Part shown: in pieces, positions 26,001-34,890 of the stretch
Numbering within the stretch: the first letter of the stretch is position 1
Layout: each line of letters opens with the position of its first letter
Program-made: the position numbers and the translations under genes
The notes under the pieces: model-generated
The model's database searches: none
The model's input: the letters and a program-made list of their open reading frames with translations, nothing else
Told to the model about the DNA's origin: nothing
Assembly: GCA_964019135.1 (NCBI GenBank)
Contig: OZ025252.1
Location: 10,122,823-10,186,822 of the forward strand
Length of the DNA: 64,000 bases
Source of the DNA: Arenicola marina
Taxonomy: Eukaryota > Annelida > Polychaeta > Arenicolidae
Reading direction: 5' to 3'

Positions 26001-29000
26001 GTGGTGTGAGATGTAGACGGGTTAAGTTTCTGTGGAGTGAGTCGGCCTGCTAGAGAGACGTGTAGTGGTGTGAGATGTAGCCGGGTTAAGTTTCTGTGGA
26101 GTGAGTCGGCCTGATAGAGAGACGTGTAGTGGTGTGAGATGTAGACGGGTTAAGTTTCTGTGGAGTGAGCCGGCCTGCTAGAGAGACGTGTTGTGGTGTG
26201 AGATGTAGCCGGGTTAAGTTTCTGTGGAGTGAGTCGGCCTGCCAGAGAGACGTGTAGTGGTGTGAGATGTAGCCGGGTTAAGTTTCTGTGGAATGAGCCG
26301 GCCTGCCAGAGAGACGTGTAGTGGTGTGAGATGTAGACGGGTTAAGTTTCTGTGGAGTGAGTCGGCCTGCCAGAGAGATGTGTAGTGGTGTGAGATGTAG
26401 CCGGGTTAAGTTTCTGTGGAGTGAGTCGGCCTGCCAGAGAGACGTGTAGTGGTGTGAGATGTAGACGGGTTAAGTTTCTGTGGAGTGAGTCGGCCTGCTA
26501 GAGAGACGTGTAGTGGTGTGAGATGTAGACGGGTTAAGTTTCTGTGGAGTGAGTCGGCCTGCTAGAGAGACGTGTAGTGGTGTGAGATGTAGACGGGTTA
26601 AGTTTCTGTGGAGTGAGTCGGCCTGATAGAGAGACGTGTAGTGGTGTGAGATGTAGACGGGTTAAGTTTCTGTGGAGTGAGTCGGCCTGCTAGAGAGACG
26701 TGTAGTGGTGTGAGATGTAGACGGGTTAAGTTTCTGTGGAGTGAGTCGGCCTGCTAGAGAGACGTGTAGTGGTGTGAGATGTAGACGGGTTAAGTTTCTG
26801 TGGAGTGAGTCGGCCTGATAGAGAGACGTGTAGTGGTGTGAGATGTAGACGGGTTAAGTTTCTGTGGAGTGAGCCGGCCTGCCAGAGAGACGTGTAGTGG
26901 TGTGAGATGTAGCCGGGTTAAGTTTCTGTGGAGTGAGTCGGCCTGATAGAGAGACGTGTAGTGGTGTGAGATGTAGACGGGTTAAGTTTCTGTGGAGTGA
27001 GTCGGCCTGCTAGAGAGACGTGTAGTGGTGTGAGATGTAGACGGGTTAAGTTTCTGTGGAGTGAGTCGGCCTGATAGAGAGACGTGTAGTGGTGTGAGAT
27101 GTAGACGGGTTAAGTTTCTGTGGAGTGAGTCGGCCTGCCAGAGAGACGTGTAGTGGTGTGAGATGTAGACGGGTTAAGTTTCTGTGGAGTGAGTCGGCCT
27201 GCTAGAGAGACGTGTAGTGGTGTGAGATGTAGACGGGTTAAGTTTCTGTGGAGTGAGTCGGCCTGATAGAGAGACTTGTAGTGGTGTGAGATGTAGCCGG
27301 GTTAAGTTTCTGTGGAGTGAGTCGGCCTGCCAGAGAGACGTGTAGTGATGTGAGATGTAGACGGGTTAAGTTTCTGTGGAGTGAGTCGGCCTGATAGAGA
27401 GACGTGTAGTGGTGTGAGATGTAGACGGGTTAAGTTTCTGTGGAGTGAGTCGGCCTGCCAGAGAGACGTGTAGTGGTGTGAGATGTAGCCGGGTTAAGTT
27501 TCTGTGGAGTGAGTCGGCCTGCCAGAGAGACGTGTAGTGGTGTGAGATGTAGCCGGGTTAAGTTTCTGTGGAGTGAGTCGGCCTGCCAGAGAGACGTGTA
27601 GTGGTGTGAGATGTAGACGGGTTAAGTTTCTGTGGAGTGAGCCGGCCTGCTAGAGAGACGTGTAGTGGTGTGAGATGTAGACGGGTTAAGTTTCTTTGGA
27701 GTGAGCCGGCCTGCCAGAGAGACGTGTAGTGGTGTGAGATGTAGCCGGGTTAAGTTTCTGTGGAGTGAGTCGGCCTGATAGAGAGACGTGTAGTGGTGTG
27801 AGATGTAGACGGGTTAAGTTTCTGTGGAGTGAGTCGGCCTGCTAGAGAGATGTGTAGTGGTGTGAGATGTAGACGGGTTAAGTTTCTGTGGAGTGAGTCG
27901 GCCTGCTAGAGAGACGTGTAGTGGTGTGAGATGTAGACGGGTTAAGTTTCTGTGGAGTGAGTCGGCCTGATAGAGAGACTTGTAGTGGTGTGAGATGTAG
28001 CCGGGTTAAGTTTCTGTGGAGTGAGTCGGCCTGCCAGAGAGACGTGTAGTGATGTGAGATGTAGACGGGTTAAGTTTCTGTGGAGTGAGTCGGCCTGATA
28101 GAGAGACGTGTAGTGGTGTGAGATGTAGACGGGTTAAGTTTCTGTGGAGTGAGTCGGCCTGCCAGAGAGACGTGTAGTGGTGTGAGATGTAGCCGGGTTA
28201 AGTTTCTGTGGAGTGAGTCGGCCTGCCAGAGAGACGTGTAGTGGTGTGAGATGTAGCCGGGTTAAGTTTCTGTGGAGTGAGTCGGCCTGCCAGAGAGACG
28301 TGTAGTGGTGTGAGATGTAGACGGGTTAAGTTTCTGTGGAGTGAGCCGGCCTGCTAGAGAGACGTGTAGTGGTGTGAGATGTAGACGGGTTAAGTTTCTT
28401 TGGAGTGAGCCGGCCTGCCAGAGAGACGTGTAGTGGTGTGAGATGTAGACGGGTTAAGTTTCTGTGGAGTGAGTCGGCCTGCCAGAGAGACGTGTAGTGG
28501 TGTGAGATGTAGACGGGTTAAGTTTCTGTGGAGTGAGTCAGCCTGCCAGAGAGACGTGTAGTGGTGTGAGATGTAGACGGGTTAAGTTTCTGTGGAGTGA
28601 GTCGGCCTGCCAGAGAGACGTGTAGTGGTGTGAGATGTAGCCGGGTTAAGTTTCTGTGGAGTGAGTCGGCCTGCCAGAGAGACGTGTAGTGGTGTGAGAT
28701 GTAGCCGGGTTAAGTTTCTGTGGAGTGAGTCGGCCTGCCAGAGAGACGTGTAGTGGTGTGAGATGTAGACGGGTTAAGTTTCTGTGGAGTGAGTCAGCCT
28801 GCCAGAGAGACGTGTAGTGGTGTGAGATGTAGACGGGTTAAGTTTCTGTGGAGTGAGTCGGCCTGCCAGAGAGACGTGTAGTGGTGTGAGATGTAGCCGG
28901 GTTAAGTTTCTGTGGAGTGAGTCGGCCTGCCAGAGAGACGTGTAGTGGTGTGAGATGTAGACGGGTTAAGTTTCTGTGGAGTGAGTCGGCCTGCCAGAGA

Positions 29001-31130
29001 GACGTGTAGTGGAGTGAGATGTAGACGGGTTAAGTTTCTGTGGAGTGAGTCGGCCTGCCAGAGAGACGTGTAGTGGTGTGAGATGTAGACGGGTTAAGTT
29101 TCTGTGGAGTGAGTCGGCCTGCCAGAGAGACGTGTAGTGGTGTGAGATGTAGCCGGGTTAAGTTTCTGTGGAGTGAGCCGGCCTGCCAGAGAGACGTGTA
29201 GTGGTGTGAGATGTAGCCGGGTTAAGTTTCTGTGGAGTGAGCCGGCCTGCCAGAGAGACGTGTAGTGGTGTGAGATGTAGACGGGTTAAGTTTCTGTGGA
29301 GTGAGTCGGCCTGCCAGAGAGACGTGTAGTGGTGTGAGATGTAGACAGGTTAAGTTTCTGTGGAGTGAGTCGGCCTGCCAGAGAGACGTGTAGTGGTGTG
29401 AGATGTAGACAGGTTAAGTTTCTGTGGAGTGAGTCGGCCTGCCAGAGAGACGTGTAGTAGTGTGAGATGTAGCCGGGTTAAGTTTCTGTGGAGTGAGTCG
29501 GCCTGCCAGAGAGACGTGTAGTGGTGTGAGATGTAGCCGGGTTAAGTTTCTGTGGAGTGAGCCGGCCTGCCAGAGAGACGTATAGTGGTGTGAGATGTAG
29601 CCGGGTTAAGTTTCTGTGGAGTGAGTCGGCCTGCCAGAGAGACGTGTAGTGGTGTGAGATGTAGCCGGGTTAAGTTTCTGTGGAGTGAGCCGGCCTGCCA
29701 GAGAGACGTGTAGTGGTGTGAGATGTAGCCGGGTTAAGTTTCTGTGGAGTGAGCCGGCCTGCCAGAGAGACGTGTAGTGGTGTGAGATGTAGCCGGGTTA
29801 AGTTTCTGTGGAGTGAGTCGGCCTGCTAGAGAGACGTGTAGTGGTGTGAGATGTAGACGGGTTAAGTTTCTGTGGAGTGAGTCGGCCTGCTAGAGAGACG
29901 TGTAGTGGTGTGAGATGTAGCCCTGTTAAGTTTCTGTGGAGTGAGTCGGCCTGCTAGAGAGACGTGTAGTGGTGTGAGATGTAGCCGGGTTAAGTTTCTG
30001 TGGAGTGAGCCGGCCTGCCAGAGAGACGTGTAGTGGTGTGAGATGTAGACGGGTTAAGTTTCTGTGGAGTGAGTCGGCCTGCCAGAGAGACGTGTAGTGG
30101 TGTGAGATGTAGCCGGGTTAAGTTTCTGTGGAGTGAGTCGGCCTGCTAGAGAGACGTGTAGTGGTGTGAGATGTAGACGGGTTAAGTTTCTGTGGAGTGA
30201 GTCGGCCTGCTAGAGAGACGTGTAGTGGTGTGAGATGTAGCCGGGTTAAGTTTCTGTGGAGTGAGTCGGCCTGCTAGAGAGACGTGTAGTGGTGTGAGAT
30301 GTAGCCGGGTTAAGTTTCTGGGGAGTGAGTCGGCCTGCCAGAGAGACGTGTAGTGGTGTGAGATGTAGCCGGGTTAAGTTTCTGTGGAGTGAGTCGGCCT
30401 GCCAGAGAGACGTGTAGTGGTGTGAGATGTAGACGGGTTAAGTTTCTGTGGAGTGAGTCGGCCTGCCAGAGAGACGTGTAGTGGTGTGAGATGTAGACAG
30501 GTGACTGACGCGGTGTGTGTCTCTCTGCCCAGGACCCAGCCACTTACCTACGCCACGAGCCGCCCGTGGAGCTGGAGGGCGTGTCTGCTGCCGTAGCCAG
30601 CGACTACGTCAAGCGGCCATTCGTCTTCCGCCTCAAGCTGCCCAACGGCGGGGAGTTCCTCTTCCACTGCAAAGATGAGGTACGTACACTAACCGTCACC
30701 TGTGTGCAGGCAATCTGCTCGCTTTGGCATTGATTTCTGTACGTCAGTAGGTCTTACTGAACGAGATTAATCAGTAAACAGTGGCTCCAATGTGCATGTG
30801 ACGCAACTAAAAGCATCGGTCGTCTGAATTTGTTGGTTTTGATTAATAATGACCATGAATACTTGATGTAGATAATGTGATGCAGGCCTGTATGTGTGAT
30901 GGCGAAGTGCTGCCGCTGGTGCCGTGTAACGTGGAGTTCAGTATGAGTGACGCCCGCTGTGTGTTTGTGTGTGTTTACAGGAGGAGATGACTACCTGGAA
31001 CAGCAAGATCAACGAGGTGACTGGCGGCGGCGATGTGGGCTCGCCGTCCCGCGCCCAGACCCTGCCGTCAGGCGCCGACAAACCCGCCGACAAGAAACGC
31101 AGCTTCTTCACCCTGGGCAAGAAGAAGTAG
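1859..31130 (+). CDS. beta-spectrin, 3' half (repeats 9-17 and PH domain), 23 exons
   Basis: Beta-spectrin is the long actin-crosslinking subunit of the membrane skeleton. It pairs with alpha-spectrin and is tied to membranes by ankyrin and by its PH domain. The 23 exons listed separately join without a phase break into about 1,186 residues ending at TAG 31128-31130. Triple-helical repeats follow at about 105 residues. Their starts are near residues 79 (repeat 10), 182, 291, 398, 503 (repeat 14), 607 (repeat 15), 716 (repeat 16) and 818 (partial repeat 17). Repeats 14-15 are the ankyrin-binding pair of the family, and repeat 17 forms the tetramer site with alpha-spectrin. Residues about 884-1030 are a charged linker, residues 1036-1150 are the PH domain, and the end reads FFTLGKKK, like the vertebrate tail. 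Closest remembered match is vertebrate SPTBN1 (about 2,360 residues), so the window holds roughly half. Calponin-homology domains and repeats 1-8 lie outside. Confidence 0.96.
2313..2403 (+). CDS. beta-spectrin exon 2 (repeat 9/10 boundary)
   Basis: Acceptor TTGTTGTAG, donor GAG|GTACTA. It completes the split Arg codon and encodes [10 protein letters not shown], the first helix of repeat 10. Confidence 0.93.
2620..2766 (+). CDS. beta-spectrin exon 3 (repeat 10)
   Basis: Acceptor TTGCCTTAG, donor CAG|GTCGGT, phase 0 at both ends. It encodes [17 protein letters not shown] and [14 protein letters not shown], the conserved Trp helix and middle of repeat 10. Confidence 0.95.
3027..3587 (+). CDS. 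beta-spectrin exon 4 (repeats 10-12)
   Basis: The largest exon here, 561 nt, phase 0-0, acceptor GGCTGCAG, donor CAG|GTAGGT. It covers the end of repeat 10, all of repeat 11 ([14 protein letters not shown]) and the start of repeat 12 ([13 protein letters not shown]). Confidence 0.96.
3896..4117 (+). CDS. beta-spectrin exon 5 (repeat 12)
   Basis: 222 nt, phase 0-0, acceptor CCGTTACAG, donor CAG|GTCAGT. It encodes [18 protein letters not shown] through [11 protein letters not shown], the rest of repeat 12. Confidence 0.95.
4464..4672 (+). CDS. beta-spectrin exon 6 (repeat 13)
   Basis: Acceptor GTTGCCAG; donor AG|GTACTC in phase 2. It starts [20 protein letters not shown], a stretch nearly identical to vertebrate SPTBN1 repeat 13. 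Confidence 0.96.
4970..5174 (+). CDS. beta-spectrin exon 7 (repeats 13-14)
   Basis: Acceptor GGTTGCAG, donor ACC|GTGAGT. It encodes [16 protein letters not shown] and the strongly conserved [18 protein letters not shown] of ankyrin-binding repeat 14. Confidence 0.97.
5434..5697 (+). CDS. beta-spectrin exon 8 (repeats 14-15, ankyrin-binding)
   Basis: 264 nt, phase 0-0, acceptor CCGTCAG, donor AAT|GTAAGG. It encodes [36 protein letters not shown] and [13 protein letters not shown]. In the family this is the repeat 14-15 junction that docks ankyrin ZU5. Confidence 0.97.
6014..6124 (+). CDS. beta-spectrin exon 9 (repeat 15)
   Basis: 111 nt, phase 0-0, acceptor GACCTCTAG, donor CAG|GTAAGA. It encodes [19 protein letters not shown] and [10 protein letters not shown] 65-bp tandem array starts only about 15 bp after its donor. 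Confidence 0.95.
6139..8000 (+). repeat. 65-bp minisatellite, about 28 copies
   Basis: A tandem unit beginning TGTACCCCATAGCGGTAACT fills nearly all of the intron between exons 9 and 10. Copies differ at a few fixed positions (GTAATATT/GTTATATT, CCGGCAC/CCGCCAC/CCACCAC, GAAGAAAC/GAAGAGAC). The 62-codon open frames on the - strand at 65-bp spacing are products of the repeat. Confidence 0.97.
8148..8392 (+). CDS. beta-spectrin exon 10 (repeats 15-16)
   Basis: Acceptor GTTGTGCAG; donor CG|GTCAGT in phase 2. It encodes [20 protein letters not shown] and [15 protein letters not shown], the end of repeat 15 and start of repeat 16. Confidence 0.96.
8458..8661 (+). repeat. 29-31-bp array copying the exon 11 acceptor
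   Basis: Six tandem copies of GGGACGTGTCTGGTGATATC plus TGTGTGTTGTA run directly into exon 11, whose first bases are the same GGACGTGTCTGG. Copies ending in GTAG at 8481, 8510, 8599 and 8630 repeat the real junction TTGTAG|GGACGTG at 8661. Two copies have lost the AG. Confidence 0.93.
8662..8800 (+). CDS. beta-spectrin exon 11 (repeat 16)
   Basis: The start is fixed by phase: CG|G GAC GTG continues [16 protein letters not shown], matching SPTBN1. It also encodes [19 protein letters not shown]. Donor GAG|GTACGG. Confidence 0.95.
8917..9658 (+). repeat. 44-bp minisatellite, about 17 copies
   Basis: The unit contains GTGTGCTGTATGGTGTGGAC followed by TGGAGTAAGCACTATAAGTG. AAGCAC and AGGCAC variants alternate in blocks, and one unit near 9131 lacks its GTGGTATGT part. 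It lies in the intron between exons 11 and 12 and stops about 25 bp before exon 12. Confidence 0.96.
9684..9768 (+). CDS. beta-spectrin exon 12 (end of repeat 16)
   Basis: Acceptor GGCTGCAG; donor A|GTGAGT in phase 1. It encodes [16 protein letters not shown] and [10 protein letters not shown]. Confidence 0.93.
9789..9985 (+). repeat. 32-35-bp GC-rich minisatellite, about 6 copies
   Basis: The unit is GGCCTTCAGCGGCGGCAATG TCCCTTGGCCRT, with an extra GGC in some copies. It begins about 20 bp after the donor of exon 12. The overlapping open frames are repeat artefacts. Confidence 0.9.
10379..10470 (+). CDS. beta-spectrin exon 13 (repeat 17)
   Basis: Acceptor GTGTTCCAG completes the split Ile codon; donor GGG|GTAAGT. 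It encodes [17 protein letters not shown], the start of partial repeat 17. Confidence 0.95.
10471..10866 (+). other. intron 13, nothing else seen
   Basis: Ordinary AT-rich intron with a clear acceptor (GGACTTGCAG). No repeat or open frame of note. Confidence 0.7.
10867..10971 (+). CDS. beta-spectrin exon 14 (repeat 17)
   Basis: 105 nt, phase 0-0, acceptor ACTTGCAG, donor ACT|GTAAGT. It encodes [20 protein letters not shown] and SALERLTT, conserved in the tetramerisation end of beta-spectrins. Confidence 0.96.
11250..11441 (+). repeat. 34-bp minisatellite, about 5.6 copies
   Basis: The unit is GGGACACTGTTGCTAAGAAG AGGTTTGTAGTGAA. It ends about 20 bp before the acceptor of exon 15. Confidence 0.93.
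11463..11593 (+). CDS. beta-spectrin exon 15 (linker)
   Basis: Acceptor GTGTTCAG; donor GA|GTACGT in phase 2. It encodes a charged stretch ([20 protein letters not shown]) and [12 protein letters not shown], the start of the linker before the PH domain. Confidence 0.93.
11594..12078 (+). other. intron 15 with short direct repeats
   Basis: It contains two copies of AAAAGCGGTTGTTGGACGAG at about 11660-11710, and five copies of GGTGAGTTGGGACTC at 11965-12060 just before the acceptor GTTGTAG. Confidence 0.8.
12079..12197 (+). CDS. beta-spectrin exon 16 (Pro/Glu linker)
   Basis: It encodes a (Pro-Glu) run, [20 protein letters not shown], then [19 protein letters not shown]. Donor G|GTAGGC in phase 1. 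The composition is that of a flexible linker, not a spectrin repeat. Confidence 0.9.
12198..12899 (+). other. intron 16, nothing recognised
   Basis: About 700 bp without repeats or a convincing coding segment. Confidence 0.6.
12900..12956 (+). CDS. beta-spectrin exon 17 (57-nt phase 1-1 linker exon)
   Basis: It encodes [18 protein letters not shown]. The acceptor (GTTGTAAG) has a poor pyrimidine tract, and the donor is G|GTAGTG. Both ends are in phase 1, so skipping keeps the frame. The small size and weak acceptor suggest a cassette exon. Confidence 0.75.
12957..13929 (+). other. intron 17 with 60-bp repeats
   Basis: At 13256-13510 a unit of about 60 bp (CCATATCCAAGCTCAGAATA ATAAACTGGGTGTTTTTTCC) occurs about four times, the last copy degenerate. 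The rest is plain intron. Confidence 0.85.
13930..13986 (+). CDS. beta-spectrin exon 18 (57-nt phase 1-1 linker exon)
   Basis: Acceptor TCTGTGTAG, donor A|GTAAGT. It encodes [19 protein letters not shown]. It is a symmetric phase 1-1 exon of the same length as exon 17. Confidence 0.82.
13987..14820 (+). other. intron 18 with two poly-C tracts
   Basis: It contains two C-rich tracts at about 14064-14082 and 14103-14120 in a short repeated context (CACCCCGC). Nothing else is recognised. Confidence 0.7.
14821..14898 (+). CDS. beta-spectrin exon 19 (basic 78-nt phase 1-1 linker exon)
   Basis: Acceptor CCGCTCACAG, donor G|GTAAAT. It encodes [18 protein letters not shown] then EAAELPQ, a basic Ser/Lys/Arg-rich stretch with several possible phosphorylation sites just ahead of the PH domain. 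Symmetric phase 1-1. Confidence 0.85.
14899..16542 (+). other. long intron 19, mostly featureless
   Basis: No spectrin-like exon was found. Open frames at 15278-15592 (-) and 15919-16149 (+) have no recognisable family. Confidence 0.55.
16543..16803 (+). repeat. 20-bp minisatellite, about 13 copies
   Basis: The unit is CTCGCGCTCCCCCAGTATGA with single-base variants. It sits about 100 bp upstream of exon 20. The 103-197 codon open frames on the - strand here exist because 20 bp is not a multiple of 3 and no phase of the unit has a stop. Confidence 0.95.
16904..17000 (+). CDS. beta-spectrin exon 20 (start of PH domain)
   Basis: Acceptor GACGTTGCAG, donor AG|GTCTCG. It encodes [17 protein letters not shown] and TTKKASNR, matching the first strand and basic loop of the beta-spectrin PH domain. 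Those Lys/Arg residues contact phosphoinositides in this family. Confidence 0.96.
17150..17225 (+). CDS. beta-spectrin exon 21 (PH domain)
   Basis: Acceptor TATCCTACAG, donor CAG|GTGAGA. It encodes [20 protein letters not shown], the second to fourth strands of the PH domain. Confidence 0.96.
17365..30503 (+). repeat. 13.1-kb satellite-like array, 64-bp unit, about 205 copies
   Basis: The unit begins GGGTTAAGTTTCTGTGGAGT and continues GAGTCGGCCTGCCAGAGAGA CGTGTAGTGGTGTGAGATGTAGAC. It fills nearly all of the intron between exons 21 and 22, inside the PH coding region. Variants are few (CC/AC before GGG; CTGCC/CTGCT/CTGAT; rare 66-bp units with an extra GA). Larger duplications are visible: about 1.5 kb from 20270 recurs near-identically 1,798 bp later, and a segment near 27691 recurs 704 bp (11 units) later. 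The two 70-codon open frames at 20841 and 22639 are copies of the same repeat artefact. Confidence 0.98.
30533..30679 (+). CDS. beta-spectrin exon 22 (PH domain)
   Basis: Acceptor CTCTGCCCAG, donor GAG|GTACGT, phase 0-0. It encodes [20 protein letters not shown] then FHCKDE, the C-terminal strands of the PH domain. Confidence 0.96.
30981..31130 (+). CDS. beta-spectrin last exon (PH helix and tail)
   Basis: Acceptor GTGTTTACAG. It encodes [13 protein letters not shown], the closing alpha helix with its conserved Trp, then a Ser/Pro linker and a basic tail ([13 protein letters not shown]) before TAG. Confidence 0.97.
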   Translation, partial: EEMTTWNSKINEVTGGGDVGSPSRAQTLPSGADKPADKKRSFFTLGKKK

Positions 31131-32590
31131 AACGCCTGGTCGCTGTGTGTTACGGTGACGGAGATAGACAGGCCGAGATAGCTGGCCCTAGACTCATTGT
31201 GGGCGTGGTCAGCCGCACCCAATGCCCATCACTGCGTATCCAAGGCCCTGCGGCACAAGAGAAAGAACCCCGACAGCCTGACAACGGTCAGCCCTCCCCA
31301 CCCACCACCGGGGCTCAGGCGAGCATCATTGCCTTGTCTGGGACTATTACTACGAAGAGTAGTTGCTATTATGGTTAGAAAAGCAAGTCCTCTTGAACTA
31401 CTACAAAACTTATCTAATGGTAGCTTTAGTGAACCCCTTTCCACTCGACACTATGCCTGATGAAAGCCTATTGTTTAGGTGGTACTATCTCTTGATGTAG
31501 CTGGTCCCGGCATTGAGCCTGTGTATATATATAACCCCCCCCCCCCCCCCCCCCTGCTTGCCTGTTGCCTGCGCCGCGCTTGCACAGCGCTAAGCACCAG
31601 TTTCTCTGGCTGTCTCTCTGGTGCTGACCTTTTAAATAAGAGTACGTCGTATAGGCCCTTATCACGCTATTTCTCTAGTCTTGTCTAAACTCGTGTTGGC
31701 ACTACTCGCCGGATTAAGCAGTGTTTATATTTTATAGACGACCTCGTTCTCTAACGCCTGGAGCCGTTTTAAGAATGTACCACAAGAATGTTTAAGGGGT
31801 CCTTTTGAACAACGTGTGTGTTACATTCTCCACATTATGGAGTGAACACTGCTCCGCCCGTGTGCACGTAATGCGCTCCCCGTCAGTGTGTGCACGTAGT
31901 TCTCGCTCTCCACCAGTGTGTACGTAATTCTCGCGTTCCCGCTAGTGCGCACGTAATCATTGTGCCGAGCCCCTGCGATGGCTTCAAGCCATTACTTTCA
32001 GGGCGCTGCTATTGGACACCCCGCTAGAAGAGTTGCTAAACTGCCTTGGGCCGGCCGCGTACTTTTGCCCTATTGTGTGCACGGTGTGGGCTGTGGGGTT
32101 TCAGTCTAATCGTTTGTGTAGTGCAGATCACTGGTGAGGTGTATTGGAAGGGAAAACCTATGTACATACAGGTAGCAAAGTAGATTTTGGCTATGTTTGC
32201 CGCTAGAGGCATTGTAGACTGCGCCCGCCGCCTGTTCAGTTACACGGCTTCAGGGCCGGACGGCCGGGTGGCTGGAGACGTTGCTATGTGGTGTGTGGGT
32301 CGCTAGATGGCGCTATGTGTGTTGGTGACAGTTGTCGGGGTGTGGGGAGCATGGTAGCCAGGTTTGGCAGTTACTGCAGTGCGCTGGGCACGTTCGGTCA
32401 ATGGCGAGCGAGCGTTCCCACCACCAATCTCCCCACCCCCAAGCGGAGTCACCAACATGTGAAACCGCTTCATATATAGACAGATAACACAGGATGGGGT
32501 ACTTTTTTAAATAAGTTTTTGCATGTATGTACAATTGCACTTAGACGGAAGCTTTCAGTCTTCAATAAACTTAATGATAAGACCTCAGTT
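31131..32590 (+). other. 3' UTR of beta-spectrin
   Basis: A non-coding stretch from the stop codon to the first clear poly(A) signal. It contains a C-rich run at about 31535-31554 and repeated GTGTGCACGTA-like words at 31860-31960. Confidence 0.75.
32564..32569 (+). promoter_or_regulatory. polyadenylation signal AATAAA (proximal)
   Basis: CTTCAATAAACTTAATG, followed by T-rich sequence (TTTATTTTTGTTG) about 20 bases on. It is a likely end of the beta-spectrin transcript. Confidence 0.7.
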
Positions 32591-34339
32591 TATTTTTGTT
32601 GCCGAGGGTCTTTGTCACTCGTCACGCATCGTCTGTATATCCTATTGTTTATGGAAGTTAGTGCAATTTAGTTGTGCGTAGATGTGCTAACCGATCTAGA
32701 GATATTTAAGGTTTGTAGTCCGTGCAATGAACATTAACTGTGCCTGCCGTAAGTAGATCCTGGCCTCCAATTTTAATTGGCCTAGCTTTAAGTACCGATA
32801 GCATTTGACATGTATGCTTCATCTATATATGTATCCCTACAAGAAGGAAGACACGAAAAGCAGTGGCTTTAAGTATATATGGCCTTGACTAAAAAAAGTA
32901 ACCAGGGTTAGACTGGTTTCGATTCGTCGCTAGATGTGTAGATGTGTAAATCCGCATTCATTAACACTAGTCAGTGATCGCTATTAAACACCATCCAACT
33001 TCCAACGGTCGAGTTATCAGCTGCATGATGCTGGTTAGTACATTACTGGACATTTAAATAGTACACATAACAGAATGGGAGAAAAAATCTCTGAAAGTGG
33101 CCCGGACCGGTACCGGTTGGTTCGAAGGTTGGAAAGTAACCAATCGGTAGACTCCTTTTTTTGCTTTCCGTTTTGTCATTAATTTTGTAGCGGATACAAT
33201 CATGTCGATTTGCCTTGCATTGCATTCTAATATTTTTTTTGTGAAACACTTAACTTGAACAACGCGATTTTTCGCTTGTATTTGTACAATTCCAATTGCA
33301 AAACAGAAAGCCACATTGTACGTACGTTATCTAATCTGTTCTGTGTTCTCACTATATAAACATTTTTCACTGGCGTTTTCTCGCCAGGTTATTAATAACA
33401 TATTAGTCCATTTCTAAATGCTTGAAGATAAGGGTTTGATTGGTTGGGTTGTAGCCATCTTACAACTTTGTAGTGCGCGTAAAGTTGGTAACCGGCGCCG
33501 CCAGAGGTCAGCTCCTCGTGTGCGTGGCATTTAAATTAGCTGAATGTGTGCTGCCACCTAACGACCTGCGTGGGGCTATCACAACTCCAGTGTTTTGTAT
33601 TAACACGGCCTTCTGATAAATAAACCTGTGGTTACAAAGCACTACACTATACTTTTCTTGTGGCTTTTTTCAAGATGTCCAACTCCATGGAAAGGTATTA
33701 ATGAAGACAACGGAACGTCTCAGATTTGGACAGAATATTTATATCCCGACAAAGATACCAAGTATAGATACAAAACAAATTATTTGAGCAATAACTTACA
33801 CAACGTTCATGCGACTACTGGTAATACAATAAGTTGTCCATTTTCTACACACAAAATTCCTGATCCTCTTCATATAACCACTCTTAAAGCCTTTCACTTG
33901 GAAACGAGGACTTGTTGAGAGGACATTCCGGTGGCGCGGCATTCAGTGTACAACAAGCAGATATATGGCGGCCTTTCATCAATGGAGTAGCGGCGAAAAC
34001 TAATTAAACATTTTCCCCACCAAAAATATTTTTAAGATGCACAACACGAAATCAATAAAATCCCGTTGAACTTATATAATAAACACTTCGTAACAACTGA
34101 GTGGTGAATTAAGTGAAACGGAGCGACATTTTGCCATCTGGTAACCATGGGTGATGATCTGGCTGGTATGAAAAAGGCTATTATTGTTCACTCAATTAAC
34201 CTACAAACCTCGCCACGTTGGCAAAGACAATACACGCGATCTCTTGTACTCGTATATAAACTGGTGTCAAGCAGTTCGCCCCTTGCCAATGCCATAATGT
34301 CTGGTGGGTGTTCGAAGGTTGGTAAAGTGAGACTGGCGT
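32591..34339. other. intergenic region between convergent genes
   Basis: AT-rich. Open frames such as 33628-33918 (+) lack any recognisable domain. No RNA gene seen. Confidence 0.6.
33619..33624 (+). promoter_or_regulatory. possible distal polyadenylation signal
   Basis: GATAAATAAACC with T-rich sequence downstream. It could give a longer 3' UTR or belong to nothing. Confidence 0.35.
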
Positions 34340-34344
34340 GAGGA

Positions 34345-34890
34345 CGCCGCCATATAGAGGCGGTGGTCGCTGGACCGGTTTCTACAACCTCTGTCGCCAA
34401 ACAGGCGGGGGTCGCTGGACCGGTTTCTACAACCTCTCTCGCCAAACAGAGGCGGTGGTCGCTGGACCGGTTTCTACAACCTCTGTCGCCAAATAGAGAC
34501 GGGGGTCGCTGGACCGGTTTCTACAACCTCTCTGTGGCGTCAGGACATCGCCCAACAGAGGCGGGGGTCGCTGGACCGGTTTCTACAACCTCTCTGTGGC
34601 GTCAGGACATCGCCCAACAGAGGCGGGGGTCGCTGGACCGGTTTCTACAACCTCTCTCGCCAAACAGAGGCGGGGGTCGCTGGACCGGTTTCTACAACCT
34701 CTCTCGCCAAACAGAGGCGGGGGTCGCTGGACCGGTTTCTACAACCTCTGTAACCGGGTTCTACAACCTCAGGACATCGCCCAACAGAGGCGGTGGTCGC
34801 TGGACTGGTTTCTACAACCTTTCTGTGGCGTGAGGACGCCGCCAAACGGAGGCGGTGGTCGGTGGACCGGTTTCTACAACCTCAGACCCC
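34345..34890 (+). repeat. GC-rich minisatellite of mixed 46-68-bp units, about 11 copies
   Basis: The core GTCGCTGGACCGGTTTCTAC AACCTCT recurs with spacers CGCCAAACAGAGGCGGGG or a longer GGCGTCAGGACATCGCCCAA form. Three-phase open frames across it (34363-34940) are artefacts of the repeat. Confidence 0.92.

Noticed and set aside
17365-30503. CRISPR-like array
   Set aside because: Units are directly adjacent with no unique spacers, and the host is a eukaryote. It is a minisatellite.
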